From: Candidatus Thiodiazotropha sp. (ex Epidulcina cf. delphinae)
GTDB lineage: Bacteria > Pseudomonadota > Gammaproteobacteria > Chromatiales > Chromatiaceae
Reading direction: 5' to 3'
NCBI GenBank assembly: GCA_025656455.1
Contig: JAHXHS010000020.1
Location: 22,822-86,821, forward strand
DNA: 64,000 bases
Shown here: in pieces, positions 15,430-27,177 of the stretch
Layout: every line of letters starts with the position of its first letter
Numbering within the stretch: position 1 is the stretch's first letter
Notes under the pieces: generated by a model
Told to the model about the DNA's origin: nothing
What the model saw: only the letters and a program-made list of their open reading frames with translations
Database searches by the model: none
Made by a program: the position numbers and the translations under genes

Positions 15430-16986
15430 ATGATCTATAGATCCGAGTCGGGAGCTGAATGGACAGTGAATAGTGATGCTGGAATTCAATTTAGGATCAG
15501 TTGGCGTCTAGCCGGGCTTATTGTCGCTGCAATCCTACTGTTTCTATCCATTGCCTATGGGGGGGTTGAGTATTACACCTCCCAGTCCTCTTTTTGTGGT
15601 GGAAGCTGCCACACGATGACGGAGCAGTATGAGGCCTGGCAGTCCAATTATCACCACCAGAGCAATAATCCGCAGGGGATGCAGGCAGAGTGTGTGGATT
15701 GCCACTTTCTGCCAGGTAAAAAGCACTCCTTGAAGGCCAAATACGAGGGTCTGCGCCACCTTGCCGCTTATCTGTATGACCGGGATGCGCCATTACCCAT
15801 ACGCCCGGTTATCAAGGATGGCGCCTGCCTGCAATCAGGCTGCCACAATCGTCAAACCGTTGCGGAAAAGGAGATACAGTATACCGAGAGGGTGCGTTTC
15901 AAACACCAGGTGCACTTCACTGACAAGGCGCTCGATGGCCATCGGATTAGCTGCGATACCTGTCACTTCAAGACGACAGAGGATAAGCATTTCGAAGTGC
16001 CCGAGGATATCTGTTTCCTGTGCCATTTGAAACTGAAAAAACCTACCCTCGACATAGCCAGGATGAGCGGCGGGGATATCAGCAAGATCACCTTTGAGGA
16101 CCGGCCGTCCATCGATTTCAACAAAGGCGCCTCCCGTTGCGACATCTGCCACACAATCCCTGCCCGGTCATTGCAAAGTCAATTACAGGTAGGTGATGAG
16201 AGTACAACCAAGAAACCGATAACCCATCAAACGATTCAGGCATCGGGGGTGGCCTGTGAGGGTTGCCATTTTGAGGTGGTAAAGGGGGCGGGCGAGATCG
16301 ACACCGGAAATGTGGTCTCGAACGGCTGCCTGACCTGCCATAACAGGAGCCAGACGCTGCTTGCCACGGCAGGCGATAAGGGGCTGATGCATGACAAGCA
16401 CATACCTGATAAGGCTGATTGTTTTGATTGCCACAGTGTTATTGAACATAAAAATAGAACGGATCATCTCGATTTTGTGCGCAGGGATTGCCAACTCTGC
16501 CATGTCGATCAGCATAAGTATCAGAAACAACTGCTGGCGGGTATTCCCGTGGATGAAGATATATCGGGTACTCCGCATCTGATGTATGAGGTCAATACCA
16601 ACTGCATGGCATGCCATCTCAAAAAGACGGTGAGCAGAGGTCATGATGTGAGAACGGCGGCCGGTGATACTTGTGCGGCATGTCATACGGAACAGCACAG
16701 AAAAATGCTCGATGACTGGAAAACATCACTTGAAAAAGAGGTGGCGGGGGCAGAAGAGGTCGAGGCAGAGGCGCGCGGCCTCCTGGCTGAACTCAGAAAC
16801 GGACTGAACAAGGAGCAATTGAGCCAGGCTGAAGCGATGATCGCCAAGGGCAGTGAGCTGATCAATACTGTGCGTGTTGGAAACGGCGTACACAACAAGA
16901 AGTACGCAATAACCATTCTTGATGGCGCATTCGGAAATTTCGAAGACACCATTGAATTGCTTGAAGGCATCAAGACACTTGAATAA
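15430..16986 (+). CDS. membrane-anchored dodecaheme cytochrome c
   Basis: 518 residues from ATG 15430; GTG 15466, which has a better-placed GGGAG, is the alternative and would leave a longer leader after the sigma-54 promoter. A membrane anchor at about residues 26-47 is followed by twelve heme sites. Ten are CxxCH. The first is C56-x3-C60-H, as in some NapC/NrfH-like proteins, and the third is C133-x4-C138-H. A heme-free helical tail covers about the last 85 residues. The anchor and first heme resemble quinol-oxidising NapC/NirT proteins, so it probably carries electrons between the quinone pool and the following Fe-S and molybdenum subunits; no NrfD-type anchor is present in the operon. The direction of electron flow is not decided by sequence. 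Confidence 0.85.
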   Translation: MIYRSESGAEWTVNSDAGIQFRISWRLAGLIVAAILLFLSIAYGGVEYYTSQSSFCGGSCHTMTEQYEAWQSNYHHQSNNPQGMQAECVDCHFLPGKKHSLKAKYEGLRHLAAYLYDRDAPLPIRPVIKDGACLQSGCHNRQTVAEKEIQYTERVRFKHQVHFTDKALDGHRISCDTCHFKTTEDKHFEVPEDICFLCHLKLKKPTLDIARMSGGDISKITFEDRPSIDFNKGASRCDICHTIPARSLQSQLQVGDESTTKKPITHQTIQASGVACEGCHFEVVKGAGEIDTGNVVSNGCLTCHNRSQTLLATAGDKGLMHDKHIPDKADCFDCHSVIEHKNRTDHLDFVRRDCQLCHVDQHKYQKQLLAGIPVDEDISGTPHLMYEVNTNCMACHLKKTVSRGHDVRTAAGDTCAACHTEQHRKMLDDWKTSLEKEVAGAEEVEAEARGLLAELRNGLNKEQLSQAEAMIAKGSELINTVRVGNGVHNKKYAITILDGAFGNFEDTIELLEGIKTLE

Positions 16987-17048
16987 ACCAGAAAAATCTC
17001 TGGCACCGACAACTGTGGCGTGTGGAGAGATGAGGAGAACAGAGCGAT

Positions 17049-17900
17049 ATGAGTGACAAGAAAACACCTGAAATCAGCCGGCGAAATTTCCTGAGCGGTG
17101 TCGGCACGGCAGTCGTTGGCGCGGCGGCGGTGGCGACACCGACAGTGAAACTCGAGGCGGCGCAAGCGAAAGCACCCCGCTGGGCGATGGTCATGGATCT
17201 TAGGCGATGTATAGGCTGCAGGGCCTGCACAGTGGCGTGTAAATCGGAAAACCATGTTTCTCTTGGACGGTTCAGGGCGGTTATTCAAGAGAAAACCATG
17301 GGCACTTTTCCAAACACCAAAAAGGCGTTCCTGCCTTTGATGTGTAATCACTGCGAGGGCAATAAGAAAGACGGGGTTCCGCCTTGTGTAAAGGCCTGTC
17401 CCGAATTCCCCGGCGAACGCGCCAAGTTCAAGACCGCTGACGGTAAGACCATACGCTACCGTAGTGGCGCTACTTACAAACGACCGGACGGCATGATCCT
17501 GATCGATAAGGAGAAGTGCATCGGTTGCGGCAAATGTATCGATGCCTGCCCTTATGGCGTCCGTTCATTCGATCCCTTTGTCAAAGCTGGTGGTGATCCG
17601 ACCAAGCAGGCGGCAGACAAGTGCGATATGTGCGCTCATCGCGTCGATAACGGCGTTGAACCATCCTGTGTCAATACCTGCCAGGGTCGCGCCCGTATCT
17701 TTGGCGACCTCAACGACCCGGGCAGTGAGGTTTCGAAGCTCGTCAAAGAGCACAATCTGGCCAAGGACGCCAATGTGTTGCTTGCGCAAGAGGGGACCAA
17801 TCCACATGTGTTCTATATTGATCCCGACAACCTGTTGAAGACCCTCTATACACAGCGAAAGAAGGGCAAACTGGACCACTTCGTGGATCAGATCACCTAA
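17049..17900 (+). CDS. Tat-exported four-cluster ferredoxin subunit
   Basis: 283 residues with an N-terminal twin-arginine signal (SRRNFLSGVGTAVVG) and the sixteen cysteines of a NrfC/DmsB/PsrB-type electron-transfer subunit: 'CIGCRACTVACKSEN', 'CNHCEGN..PPCVKACP', 'CIGCGKCIDACPYG' and 'CDMCAHR..PSCVNTC'. It would hold four [4Fe-4S] clusters and link the molybdoenzyme to the multiheme cytochrome. The own Tat signal is notable, because such subunits often hitchhike on the catalytic subunit. A 62-bp gap separates it from the cytochrome gene, and it is followed by the molybdoenzyme after 32 bp. Confidence 0.92.
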   Translation: MSDKKTPEISRRNFLSGVGTAVVGAAAVATPTVKLEAAQAKAPRWAMVMDLRRCIGCRACTVACKSENHVSLGRFRAVIQEKTMGTFPNTKKAFLPLMCNHCEGNKKDGVPPCVKACPEFPGERAKFKTADGKTIRYRSGATYKRPDGMILIDKEKCIGCGKCIDACPYGVRSFDPFVKAGGDPTKQAADKCDMCAHRVDNGVEPSCVNTCQGRARIFGDLNDPGSEVSKLVKEHNLAKDANVLLAQEGTNPHVFYIDPDNLLKTLYTQRKKGKLDHFVDQIT

Positions 17901-17932
17901 ACCCCTAGCGCTGGTAAGAGAGAGGAATTGAT

Positions 17933-20455
17933 ATGAAAAAGCTAAATCGTCGTAATTTCATGAAGTATGCCGCCGGCAGCGGTTGTGCATTGGCCGCAGG
18001 TTTGAGTGGCAGTCAGAGTGCTTTCGCCGGCTCGATCAGGCTACAGGCGGGTGGCCGGGATTTTTCCCCGACCACGAACAAGGAGCTACAGGCCATACCG
18101 ACGGCTTGTTGGCAGTGTGTGACCCGTGACGCCATGATCGGCTATGTCGAGGATGGACGCCTGGTGAAACTGGAAGGCCATCCCGACTCTATCCGCACCC
18201 TCGGAAAACTCTGCGCCAAAGGACAGGCAGGCGTCAATCAAGTCTATTTTCCTGATCGTATCCTGTATCCGATGCTACGTGTCGGTAAGCGCGGCGAACA
18301 CAAATGGAAAAGGATCTCCTGGGATGAGGCATTGGATCTTTTCGCATCCAAGCTGAAACCGCTTCTTGACGCCGGAACACCCGAGTTGCTTATGTATCAG
18401 TATGGCCGTCATAAGGGTAGTCAGTCCTCGATCATGCACGATTTCATGGATGCATTCGGCTCCCAAACCATCGGTACTCACACCTCGGTATGCGAAGGGC
18501 CTAAATGGGTCGGCCAGGAGAGCCTGTGGGGTGGAATGTACGATAACTGGGACTATGACCATACCGATTTCGTGGTTAATTTCGGCTCAAACCAATTCGA
18601 GACCCATACCAATCATATACCGACATCACAGCGTCTTATTCGGGCGATGGTTGATCGCAATGTCCCCCTATACACCTTCGATGTGCGTCTTTCCAACACC
18701 GCCGCCAAGTCAACCGAGTGGATTCCCATTAAAGTCGGCATGGACGGTCTGGTGATGTTGGCGATGGTTAACGTGATCATGAAAGAGGGGTTGTTTCGCA
18801 AGAATCATTTGAAATATATGCGTGTCTCGCCGGACTACCATGCATCGGACAATGACAAAATCGCCGCCATCAAGAAGCATGTAGCCAAATTCACGCCTGA
18901 GTTCGCCGAGAAGGAGAGTGGTGTGCCGGCTGACAAGATTCGTCAAATCGCGCGTGGTTACGCGAAGGCGAAATCAGCCTGCCTGATCAGCTATCGCGGT
19001 ACTGTTATGCATTATCATGGCGCGGATCAGGAACGTGCGGCCATGTTGCTTTCAGCGATCACCAACAATCTCGATAGAAAAGGTGGTCGGGTAATGGGCG
19101 TCGGCGCCGGCTGGAAACACCCCCATTCACCGAAGGCAAAACGGCAGAAAGGTCTCGATATCGTAAACGGCTTTCCTGGTGAGGCCGCCTTTCCGACACA
19201 TCAATGCAGCCAACAGAATCTTCCAATGATCAAGGATGGTCAAAATGGTCGACCCAAAGTTTACTGGTCGAGTTGTAACAACCAGGCCTTCATCAATGGA
19301 AACAACAAGGAGGCAGAAGCTATCTTGAAGGATGAGAACCTCATTCCTTTCTCAGTTTCGACTAACATCGTCTATGATGAGACATCGCAATATGCTGATC
19401 TCATCCTGCCCGATGTTACCTATCTGGAGCGGTGGGATTATGAGGATATGGTGTCTCCAACAGGGGTCGCCGAGTACTACATCCGTCAACCCCTCATCAA
19501 GCCGCTGGGCGAGGCGTGGGATCAGGGTGAGGTCTTTGCCGGCTTGGCTAAACGGTTAGGCATTGATCTGGCCTATTCGACCAAGGAAGAGTACGTTCGC
19601 CAGTCCTGCGAGATGACCCCGGGGGTAAGGGAAGCCGGTGGCTTCAAGTACATGAAGAAGCATGGGGTCTGGCATGATAAGAACGCCAAGCCTAACTTTG
19701 GCTTCTACGAAGAAACCGTGGATGTTTCCGGCGATGGGATTATTCTTGACGAAAAAACCGGCGTCTACTGGAACTACAAGAAGGCCGGTGTCAGCGAGGC
19801 TGAGGCCAAGAGCAAAGGCTATCTGGGCGTCGAGGGGGCCAAGAACGCCTACGTCGCCCAAGATATACAGGGTACGCCGCGCAAGGCCTATCCACCGAAC
19901 ACCTCGTTTACCAAGTCCGGTCTGCTTGATTTCTACTCGGACAATTTCGCGGCTAAGGGCTTCCCGGCGTTTCCGACCTATACGCCGATCCCTGAGCATC
20001 AGAAGATGGGTAAGAATGATTTACATCTGACCACCTATAAGGTCGCCGTACATACCCATTCCCGCACGGCCCATTGCAAGTGGCTGTCCGAGATCAAGCA
20101 CGACAATCCGGCATGGATCAACAGCAAGACCGCCGCCGAACGCGGGATCAAGGAGGGTGACCGCATTAAGGTGTCAAATGATCTTGGTGAGATCACTACC
20201 ACGGCCCATGTCACCGAAGGCATCATCCCCGGCATCGTAGCTATCTCGCACCATCTTGGGCGTCAGCACTCCGGCATCTATGGATCCGGGAAAAAGTCTC
20301 CCACCCCTGGAGGAGCCGAGGCAGATCCTGATGCCAAGAACATCTGGTGGGACAAGCACGGAGCCCATCCCAACTCGATCATTCCGAACAGTTCGGATCC
20401 GATCAGTGGCGGTCAACGGTGGATGGATACGGTGGTGAGAGTTGCCAAGGCATAG
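17933..20455 (+). CDS. molybdopterin oxidoreductase, Psr/Phs/Arr-like catalytic subunit
   Basis: 840 residues with a Tat signal (NRRNFMKYAAGSGCALAAG). It is a DMSO-reductase-family enzyme. The N-terminal cluster motif reads C59-x2-C62-x3-D66-x27-C94, so the third ligand is Asp instead of Cys. The likely molybdenum ligand is Cys187 in 'GTHTSVCEGPK'. 'SYRGTVMHYHGADQE', 'ITNNLDRKGGRVMGVGAGW' and the C-terminal dinucleotide-binding 'HTHSRTAHCKW' follow. Size, Fe-S partner and Tat export place it near thiosulfate, polysulfide, tetrathionate, arsenate or selenate enzymes. The AioXSR-like regulators favour an oxyanion substrate, but I cannot name it. A TorD-like chaperone follows. Confidence 0.88.
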   Translation: MKKLNRRNFMKYAAGSGCALAAGLSGSQSAFAGSIRLQAGGRDFSPTTNKELQAIPTACWQCVTRDAMIGYVEDGRLVKLEGHPDSIRTLGKLCAKGQAGVNQVYFPDRILYPMLRVGKRGEHKWKRISWDEALDLFASKLKPLLDAGTPELLMYQYGRHKGSQSSIMHDFMDAFGSQTIGTHTSVCEGPKWVGQESLWGGMYDNWDYDHTDFVVNFGSNQFETHTNHIPTSQRLIRAMVDRNVPLYTFDVRLSNTAAKSTEWIPIKVGMDGLVMLAMVNVIMKEGLFRKNHLKYMRVSPDYHASDNDKIAAIKKHVAKFTPEFAEKESGVPADKIRQIARGYAKAKSACLISYRGTVMHYHGADQERAAMLLSAITNNLDRKGGRVMGVGAGWKHPHSPKAKRQKGLDIVNGFPGEAAFPTHQCSQQNLPMIKDGQNGRPKVYWSSCNNQAFINGNNKEAEAILKDENLIPFSVSTNIVYDETSQYADLILPDVTYLERWDYEDMVSPTGVAEYYIRQPLIKPLGEAWDQGEVFAGLAKRLGIDLAYSTKEEYVRQSCEMTPGVREAGGFKYMKKHGVWHDKNAKPNFGFYEETVDVSGDGIILDEKTGVYWNYKKAGVSEAEAKSKGYLGVEGAKNAYVAQDIQGTPRKAYPPNTSFTKSGLLDFYSDNFAAKGFPAFPTYTPIPEHQKMGKNDLHLTTYKVAVHTHSRTAHCKWLSEIKHDNPAWINSKTAAERGIKEGDRIKVSNDLGEITTTAHVTEGIIPGIVAISHHLGRQHSGIYGSGKKSPTPGGAEADPDAKNIWWDKHGAHPNSIIPNSSDPISGGQRWMDTVVRVAKA

Positions 20456-20477
20456 CGAGAGAAACAGGAGAGCCGAG

Positions 20478-21131
20478 ATGGGAACCGACTGGAAAACGCT
20501 GGCCGATGGCGCCAAGACACGCAGTGAGTTTTATGGACTGTTGGCCACTGTTTTCAGGGAGGAGCCCAGCGAGGCCCTGATTCACGAGTTGAGGGGTCCC
20601 CGTCTGGCGGGGACCTTCTCAGGCATGGAGGTGGAACTGGGTGAATCGTTCTACAACGATCCTGAGGCCGAGGTGAGAGCATCGCTGGTATTGGAGTTTA
20701 CCCGCCTGTTCATCGGTCCTGGCAGCCATATATCCGCCCACGAGTCTGTCTTTGCCGAGGTGGATGGCGGGCTGGGGGGGCTATGGGGGGCTAAGACCGT
20801 CGAAGTGAAAAAGTTTATCGAGGCGGCCGGTCTTGAGTATGAGCAGCGGTTTACCGGTCTTCCTGATCATGTCAGTGTTGAGCTTGAGTTTATGCAGAAG
20901 CTGACCGGGTGGGAGGCTGATCAGTGGAGCCGGCAGGATCGTACGAGCGCGGAGTATTGCCAGTCAGTGCAACGCATGTTTCTTGAGCGACATCTGTTAT
21001 GTTGGGTATCCCAATTCTGTGATGCGGTGATGGCTCAGGCTGACATACCGTTCTATCGAGCCATGGCTGAGTTGACCAAGAACTACCTGGCGTTTGAACG
21101 GCAGAGTATTGCGCCTGACGACGCGGCCTGA
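20478..21131 (+). CDS. TorD/DmsD-family maturation chaperone
   Basis: 217 residues from ATG 20478, which follows an AGGAGAG ribosome site at about 20467. An upstream in-frame start at 20442 overlaps the molybdoenzyme and gives an unlikely arginine-rich extension. The all-helical sequence carries 'LVLEFTRLFIGPGSHISAHESV' and 'PDHVSVELEFMQKL', which are typical of TorD-like chaperones that hold Tat-dependent molybdoenzymes until the cofactor is loaded. Its place as last gene of the operon fits a dedicated role for the enzyme encoded just upstream. Confidence 0.88.
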   Translation: MGTDWKTLADGAKTRSEFYGLLATVFREEPSEALIHELRGPRLAGTFSGMEVELGESFYNDPEAEVRASLVLEFTRLFIGPGSHISAHESVFAEVDGGLGGLWGAKTVEVKKFIEAAGLEYEQRFTGLPDHVSVELEFMQKLTGWEADQWSRQDRTSAEYCQSVQRMFLERHLLCWVSQFCDAVMAQADIPFYRAMAELTKNYLAFERQSIAPDDAA

Positions 21132-21194
21132 AGCTGTCAGGTGGGTGGATCATATCAACCATCAGGGTTCAGTGTTTCAGCGCAAAGTTGATTG

Positions 21195-21384
21195 TCCGCG
21201 AATGAACGCAAACTAACGCGAATGGGAGGCGTAATCCATCCCATGCCTTGGCTTGACGGTTTTCAGTCACGGCAGAATCTTCCTTGCCAAGCCTGCAAGG
21301 TTTGGAGATTCTTGGCTGGCAAGCGGAACCTCGGCATGAGGCTCGTTCATAATAAATTTGCGTTTATTCGCGTTCATTTGCGGA
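21195..21384. repeat. inverted pair of the GCAAATGAACGCGAAT dispersed repeat
   Basis: A roughly 29-bp arm at 21195-21223 and its imperfect complement at 21356-21384, made of alternating CGCGAAT/GAACGCAAA words. It fills most of the 290-bp non-coding gap between the chaperone gene and the divergent-oriented phosphatase-like gene. Related pairs occur at 30954-31118, 36839-36885, 44830-44955 and 46574-46712. Confidence 0.7.
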
Positions 21385-21421
21385 TAATTCCATCTGATAG
21401 GGCTTGTTGAGCTCGGCTTCT

Positions 21422-22096
21422 CTATTCGCTCGAATAAGGTAAGAGCCCCTTTTTTATCGCCATACGCTTGCGAAGAGCAGCTTCCTGTTCAGCCTCCATG
21501 CCCAAATTCTTACCCTGTTTGATAGCGAATTCCAGCGGAGCGCCCAGATTGAATCGATAGGCTGCCCACATGGCGCCGAGAAGCGCTGACGTCGGTGAAT
21601 AGACCAATAGCCTGCTGTTGCTGGCGTCGATAACCTGCTGGGTGAAGTCATCGACTTGCTCTTGACTCGGCACCGCGCCATCAACCGGTATGCTGATATA
21701 ACGCATCCCCAGCGCCTCGGTCTCTGATCGGTGCAGACGCGCGGTTTTCTCGGGGGTTCCGAGGTCGATGACGGTTTCAAACCCGAAGGCTTTTAGTTCG
21801 GCTATGCGATTGACCTGACGCCCCTGGGTCGCCTGGAGATAGGGCATGGCGAGGCCGGGTTCCTCAACTGCGATACCATACCCAATTCTCCCTGGTAATT
21901 TTGATGCCTTTAGGGTGAGTGACTGGGGTGCTGATTGACCGTTAGGGGCGGTCAGCGCTAGATCATTGTGCCGGTTCATTTCCCCATCGCCCCACCAACC
22001 ACAGGCATCCACTGATTTCGTTGGGATGGCGAAGAGGCATAACGAGGTCGTAATGGCGGCGGGTATCAAACTGCAAATGCGTTGCGCTTTCTTCAT
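21422..22096 (-). CDS. secreted degenerate dual-specificity phosphatase-like protein
   Basis: 224 residues with a signal peptide (SLIPAAITTSLCLFAIPTKSVDA). The region 'LKAFGFETVIDLGTPEKTARLHRSETEALGMRYISIPVDG' matches the DSP/PTP-like fold found in DUF442/beta-lactamase-hydrolase-like proteins. In active members a loop of the type HCxxGxR precedes 'GAMWAAYR'. Here the corresponding segment is 'LLVYSPTSALLGAMWAAYR', with Tyr, Ser/Pro and Leu where His, Cys and Arg are expected. The fold is kept but catalysis seems lost, so it may be a binding protein. It points toward the molybdoenzyme operon's end and is likely expressed separately. Confidence 0.65.
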   Translation of the reverse strand: MKKAQRICSLIPAAITTSLCLFAIPTKSVDACGWWGDGEMNRHNDLALTAPNGQSAPQSLTLKASKLPGRIGYGIAVEEPGLAMPYLQATQGRQVNRIAELKAFGFETVIDLGTPEKTARLHRSETEALGMRYISIPVDGAVPSQEQVDDFTQQVIDASNSRLLVYSPTSALLGAMWAAYRFNLGAPLEFAIKQGKNLGMEAEQEAALRKRMAIKKGLLPYSSE

Positions 22097-25091
<2,995 letters not shown>

Positions 25092-25191
25092 GATCAGGCC
25101 TTGCTTGATAACATACGGTTTCTCTTGAGGCCGCTTTGGTGTTTAATGTGCAGCTTTTTCAAGCGGCTAGATTACAGGACATTGAACTGAG

Positions 25192-26415
25192 ATGGCACTG
25201 ATCGTGCAAAAATATGGCGGTACTTCCGTCGGCAGTGTTGAACGCATCTTCGCCGTGGCCGAAAAGGTCAAGGGATACCGGGATAGGGGGGACCAAGTCG
25301 TGGTCGTGGTCTCCGCGATGTCGGGGGAGACAAACCGGTTGATAGGCCTGGCGGGGCAGATCGATGAGTCACCCGACCCCAGAGAGATGGATGTCTTGGT
25401 CTCCACCGGTGAGCAGGTCACCATTGCCCTGTTGTCCATTGCCCTGCAAAAGATCGGTTGCCCGGCCCGCTCCTATACTGGCGGGCAGGTGCATATCCTT
25501 ACTGACAGCGCCTACAGCAAGGCGCGCATTCGCGATATCGACGCGGCCCGGGTGAAGGCCGATCTGGATGCCGGGCGGGTGGTGGTGGTTGCCGGTTTCC
25601 AGGGGGTTGACGAGCACGGCAGCATCACCACCCTGGGTCGTGGCGGCTCGGATACCACGGCAGTGGCCATGGCGGCCGCCCTCAAGGGCGATGAATGCCA
25701 GATCTACACCGATGTGGACGGTGTCTACACCACGGATCCCAGGGTGGAGCCCAAGGCCAGGCGGCTGGAGCGTATCACCTTCGAAGAGATGCTGGAGATG
25801 GCCAGCCTCGGTTCCAAGGTGCTGCAGATCCGCGCGGTGGAATTCGCAGGCAAATACAATGTTCCCCTACGTGTCCTTTCCAGTTTCGAAGCGGGCGAAG
25901 GGACACTGATCACCTTTGAGGAAGAGAGTATGGAACAGGCAAAGATTTCAGGTATCGCATTCAACCGCGATGAGGCGAAGCTGACAATCCTCGGCGTGCC
26001 TGACCAACCGGGTGTGGCGCACAAGATTATCGGTCCGATTTCGAGCCGGAATATCGAGGTCGACATGATCGTGCAGAATATCTCAGCCGATACGGGCAGC
26101 ACCGATTTCACCTTTACCGTGAACCGGGGCGATTTCAAGCGTGCGCGGGAGATTCTGCAGCAGACTGCTACGGAAATGAGCGCCCGCGAGGTCCTGGCAG
26201 ACGATAAAATCGTTAAAATATCGCTAGTTGGCGTCGGCATGCGTTCACATGCGGGGATTGCCAGCAAAATGTTCGAGGCGCTGGCCAAGGAGGGCATCAA
26301 CATCCGCATGATTTCCACCTCTGAGATAAAGATTTCAGTGGTTGTGGATGAAAAATACCTTGAACTCGGGGTTCGTGCTTTGCATGAGGCATTTGAGCTG
26401 GAGAGAGAAATTTAA
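25192..26415 (+). CDS. lysC: aspartate kinase
   Basis: 407 residues, monofunctional. It makes beta-aspartyl phosphate, the first step to lysine, threonine, methionine and diaminopimelate. The start 'ALIVQKYGGTSVGSVERI' is the kinase signature, 'GRGGSDTTAVAMAAAL' binds aspartate/ATP, and two C-terminal ACT domains ('LGVPDQPGVAHKIIG' and 'ISLVGVGMRSHAGIASKMFEAL') provide feedback control. It lies 100 bp after alaS and 200 bp before csrA. Confidence 0.96.
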   Translation: MALIVQKYGGTSVGSVERIFAVAEKVKGYRDRGDQVVVVVSAMSGETNRLIGLAGQIDESPDPREMDVLVSTGEQVTIALLSIALQKIGCPARSYTGGQVHILTDSAYSKARIRDIDAARVKADLDAGRVVVVAGFQGVDEHGSITTLGRGGSDTTAVAMAAALKGDECQIYTDVDGVYTTDPRVEPKARRLERITFEEMLEMASLGSKVLQIRAVEFAGKYNVPLRVLSSFEAGEGTLITFEEESMEQAKISGIAFNRDEAKLTILGVPDQPGVAHKIIGPISSRNIEVDMIVQNISADTGSTDFTFTVNRGDFKRAREILQQTATEMSAREVLADDKIVKISLVGVGMRSHAGIASKMFEALAKEGINIRMISTSEIKISVVVDEKYLELGVRALHEAFELEREI

Positions 26416-26619
26416 TCCTAAAATCCGCCAAATCGGCCTAAACAGCGTTAAATCAGTGGTTTTCAGGATTTTTTCCTCTTTTTAACCGACTCTCCAATTG
26501 CTAAAATATGTACACCAGTCCCGTTACCGCGGAGGCTTGGTTGGCAAGGCGCGCCTTCCCTCGGAGGCATTCCACCGAAGGTGCGCTTAATAACATAAGG
26601 AACTACATGGAGACTGGAA

Positions 26620-26805
26620 ATGCTGATACTAACCCGCCGAGTCGGCGAAACCCTAATGATTGGAGATGAGGTTACGGTCACGGTGCTTGGAGTGAAGGGA
26701 AACCAAGTGCGGATCGGAGTCAATGCTCCGCGTGATGTTACCGTACACCGGGAAGAGATCTACGAACGCATAAAGAGAGAACAGGCCGAAGAGTCCTCCT
26801 CCTGA
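26620..26805 (+). CDS. csrA: carbon storage regulator CsrA
   Basis: 61 residues, the family's usual length. '[18 protein letters not shown]' and '[22 protein letters not shown]' are nearly invariant; Leu4 and Arg44 needed for RNA binding are present. CsrA is a dimeric RNA-binding protein that blocks or exposes ribosome sites of target mRNAs at GGA motifs. Its own leader contains GGA-type sites near the start (AAGGAAC and ACTGGAA), consistent with autoregulation. An intrinsic terminator follows at 26853-26880. Confidence 0.97.
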   Translation: MLILTRRVGETLMIGDEVTVTVLGVKGNQVRIGVNAPRDVTVHREEIYERIKREQAEESSS

Positions 26806-26852
26806 CGCGTGTCAGGCAGGATTAAGACGACGAGGGTAGACCTCGAAAAATG

Positions 26853-26880
26853 ACTTTGCCATGGAAGGCAAAGTTTTTTT
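26853..26880 (+). terminator. intrinsic terminator of csrA
   Basis: ACTTTGCC-ATGGAA-GGCAAAGT forms a perfect 8-bp stem with a 6-base loop and is followed by a run of seven T. It lies 48 bp after the csrA stop codon. Confidence 0.88.
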
Positions 26881-27033
26881 GTCTGTAGAAGAATAAATCT
26901 GTACAATCTCGACTCCTTTGTGGGGTCTGAGCGGCGGGTGGCATGGCCACTCGGCGGCTATACAAGCCCACAATTGAGGTTAAGCAGCCACCCATACGCG
27001 GGTTCGGTTGATCCCACAAAATGATTAAAATCC

Positions 27034-27126
27034 GGAGAGATGGCCGAGCGGCTGAAGGCGCTCCCCTGCTAAGGGAGTATGGGGTTAATAGCTCCATCGA
27101 GGGTTCGAATCCCTCTCTCTCCGCCA
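27034..27126 (+). tRNA. tRNA-Ser (anticodon GCU)
   Basis: A 93-base class II tRNA with encoded CCA. The acceptor stem is GGAGAGA/TCTCTCC with discriminator G. The D arm is TGGCCGAGCGGCTGAAGGCG. The anticodon stem-loop is CTCCC-CTGCTAA-GGGAG, with anticodon GCT at 27068-27070. A long variable arm and the T arm GAGGG-TTCGAAT-CCCTC follow. Its 3' end is embedded in a 31-bp inverted repeat. Confidence 0.96.
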
Positions 27127-27177
27127 AACAAAAAGGGGGCTCATCCGAGCCCCCTTTTTGTTTGGCGGAGAGAGAGG
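27112..27177. repeat. 31-bp perfect inverted repeat spanning the tRNA-Ser 3' end
   Basis: Arms 27112-27142 and 27147-27177 are perfectly complementary around a 4-base loop (ATCC). The left arm holds the tRNA 3' acceptor strand, CCA and a CAAACAAAAAGGGGGCTC tail. The inner part (GGGGGCTC/GAGCCCCC followed by TTTTTG) would act as a terminator for the tRNA. The outer part means an inverted copy of the tRNA 3' end lies directly downstream. Confidence 0.85.

Noticed and set aside
17933..20455. Naming the molybdoenzyme as arsenate reductase, arsenite oxidase or tetrathionate reductase
   Set aside because: The cluster motif is atypical (Asp66), the partner subunits differ from the textbook operons, and substrate-specific residues cannot be judged without an alignment.
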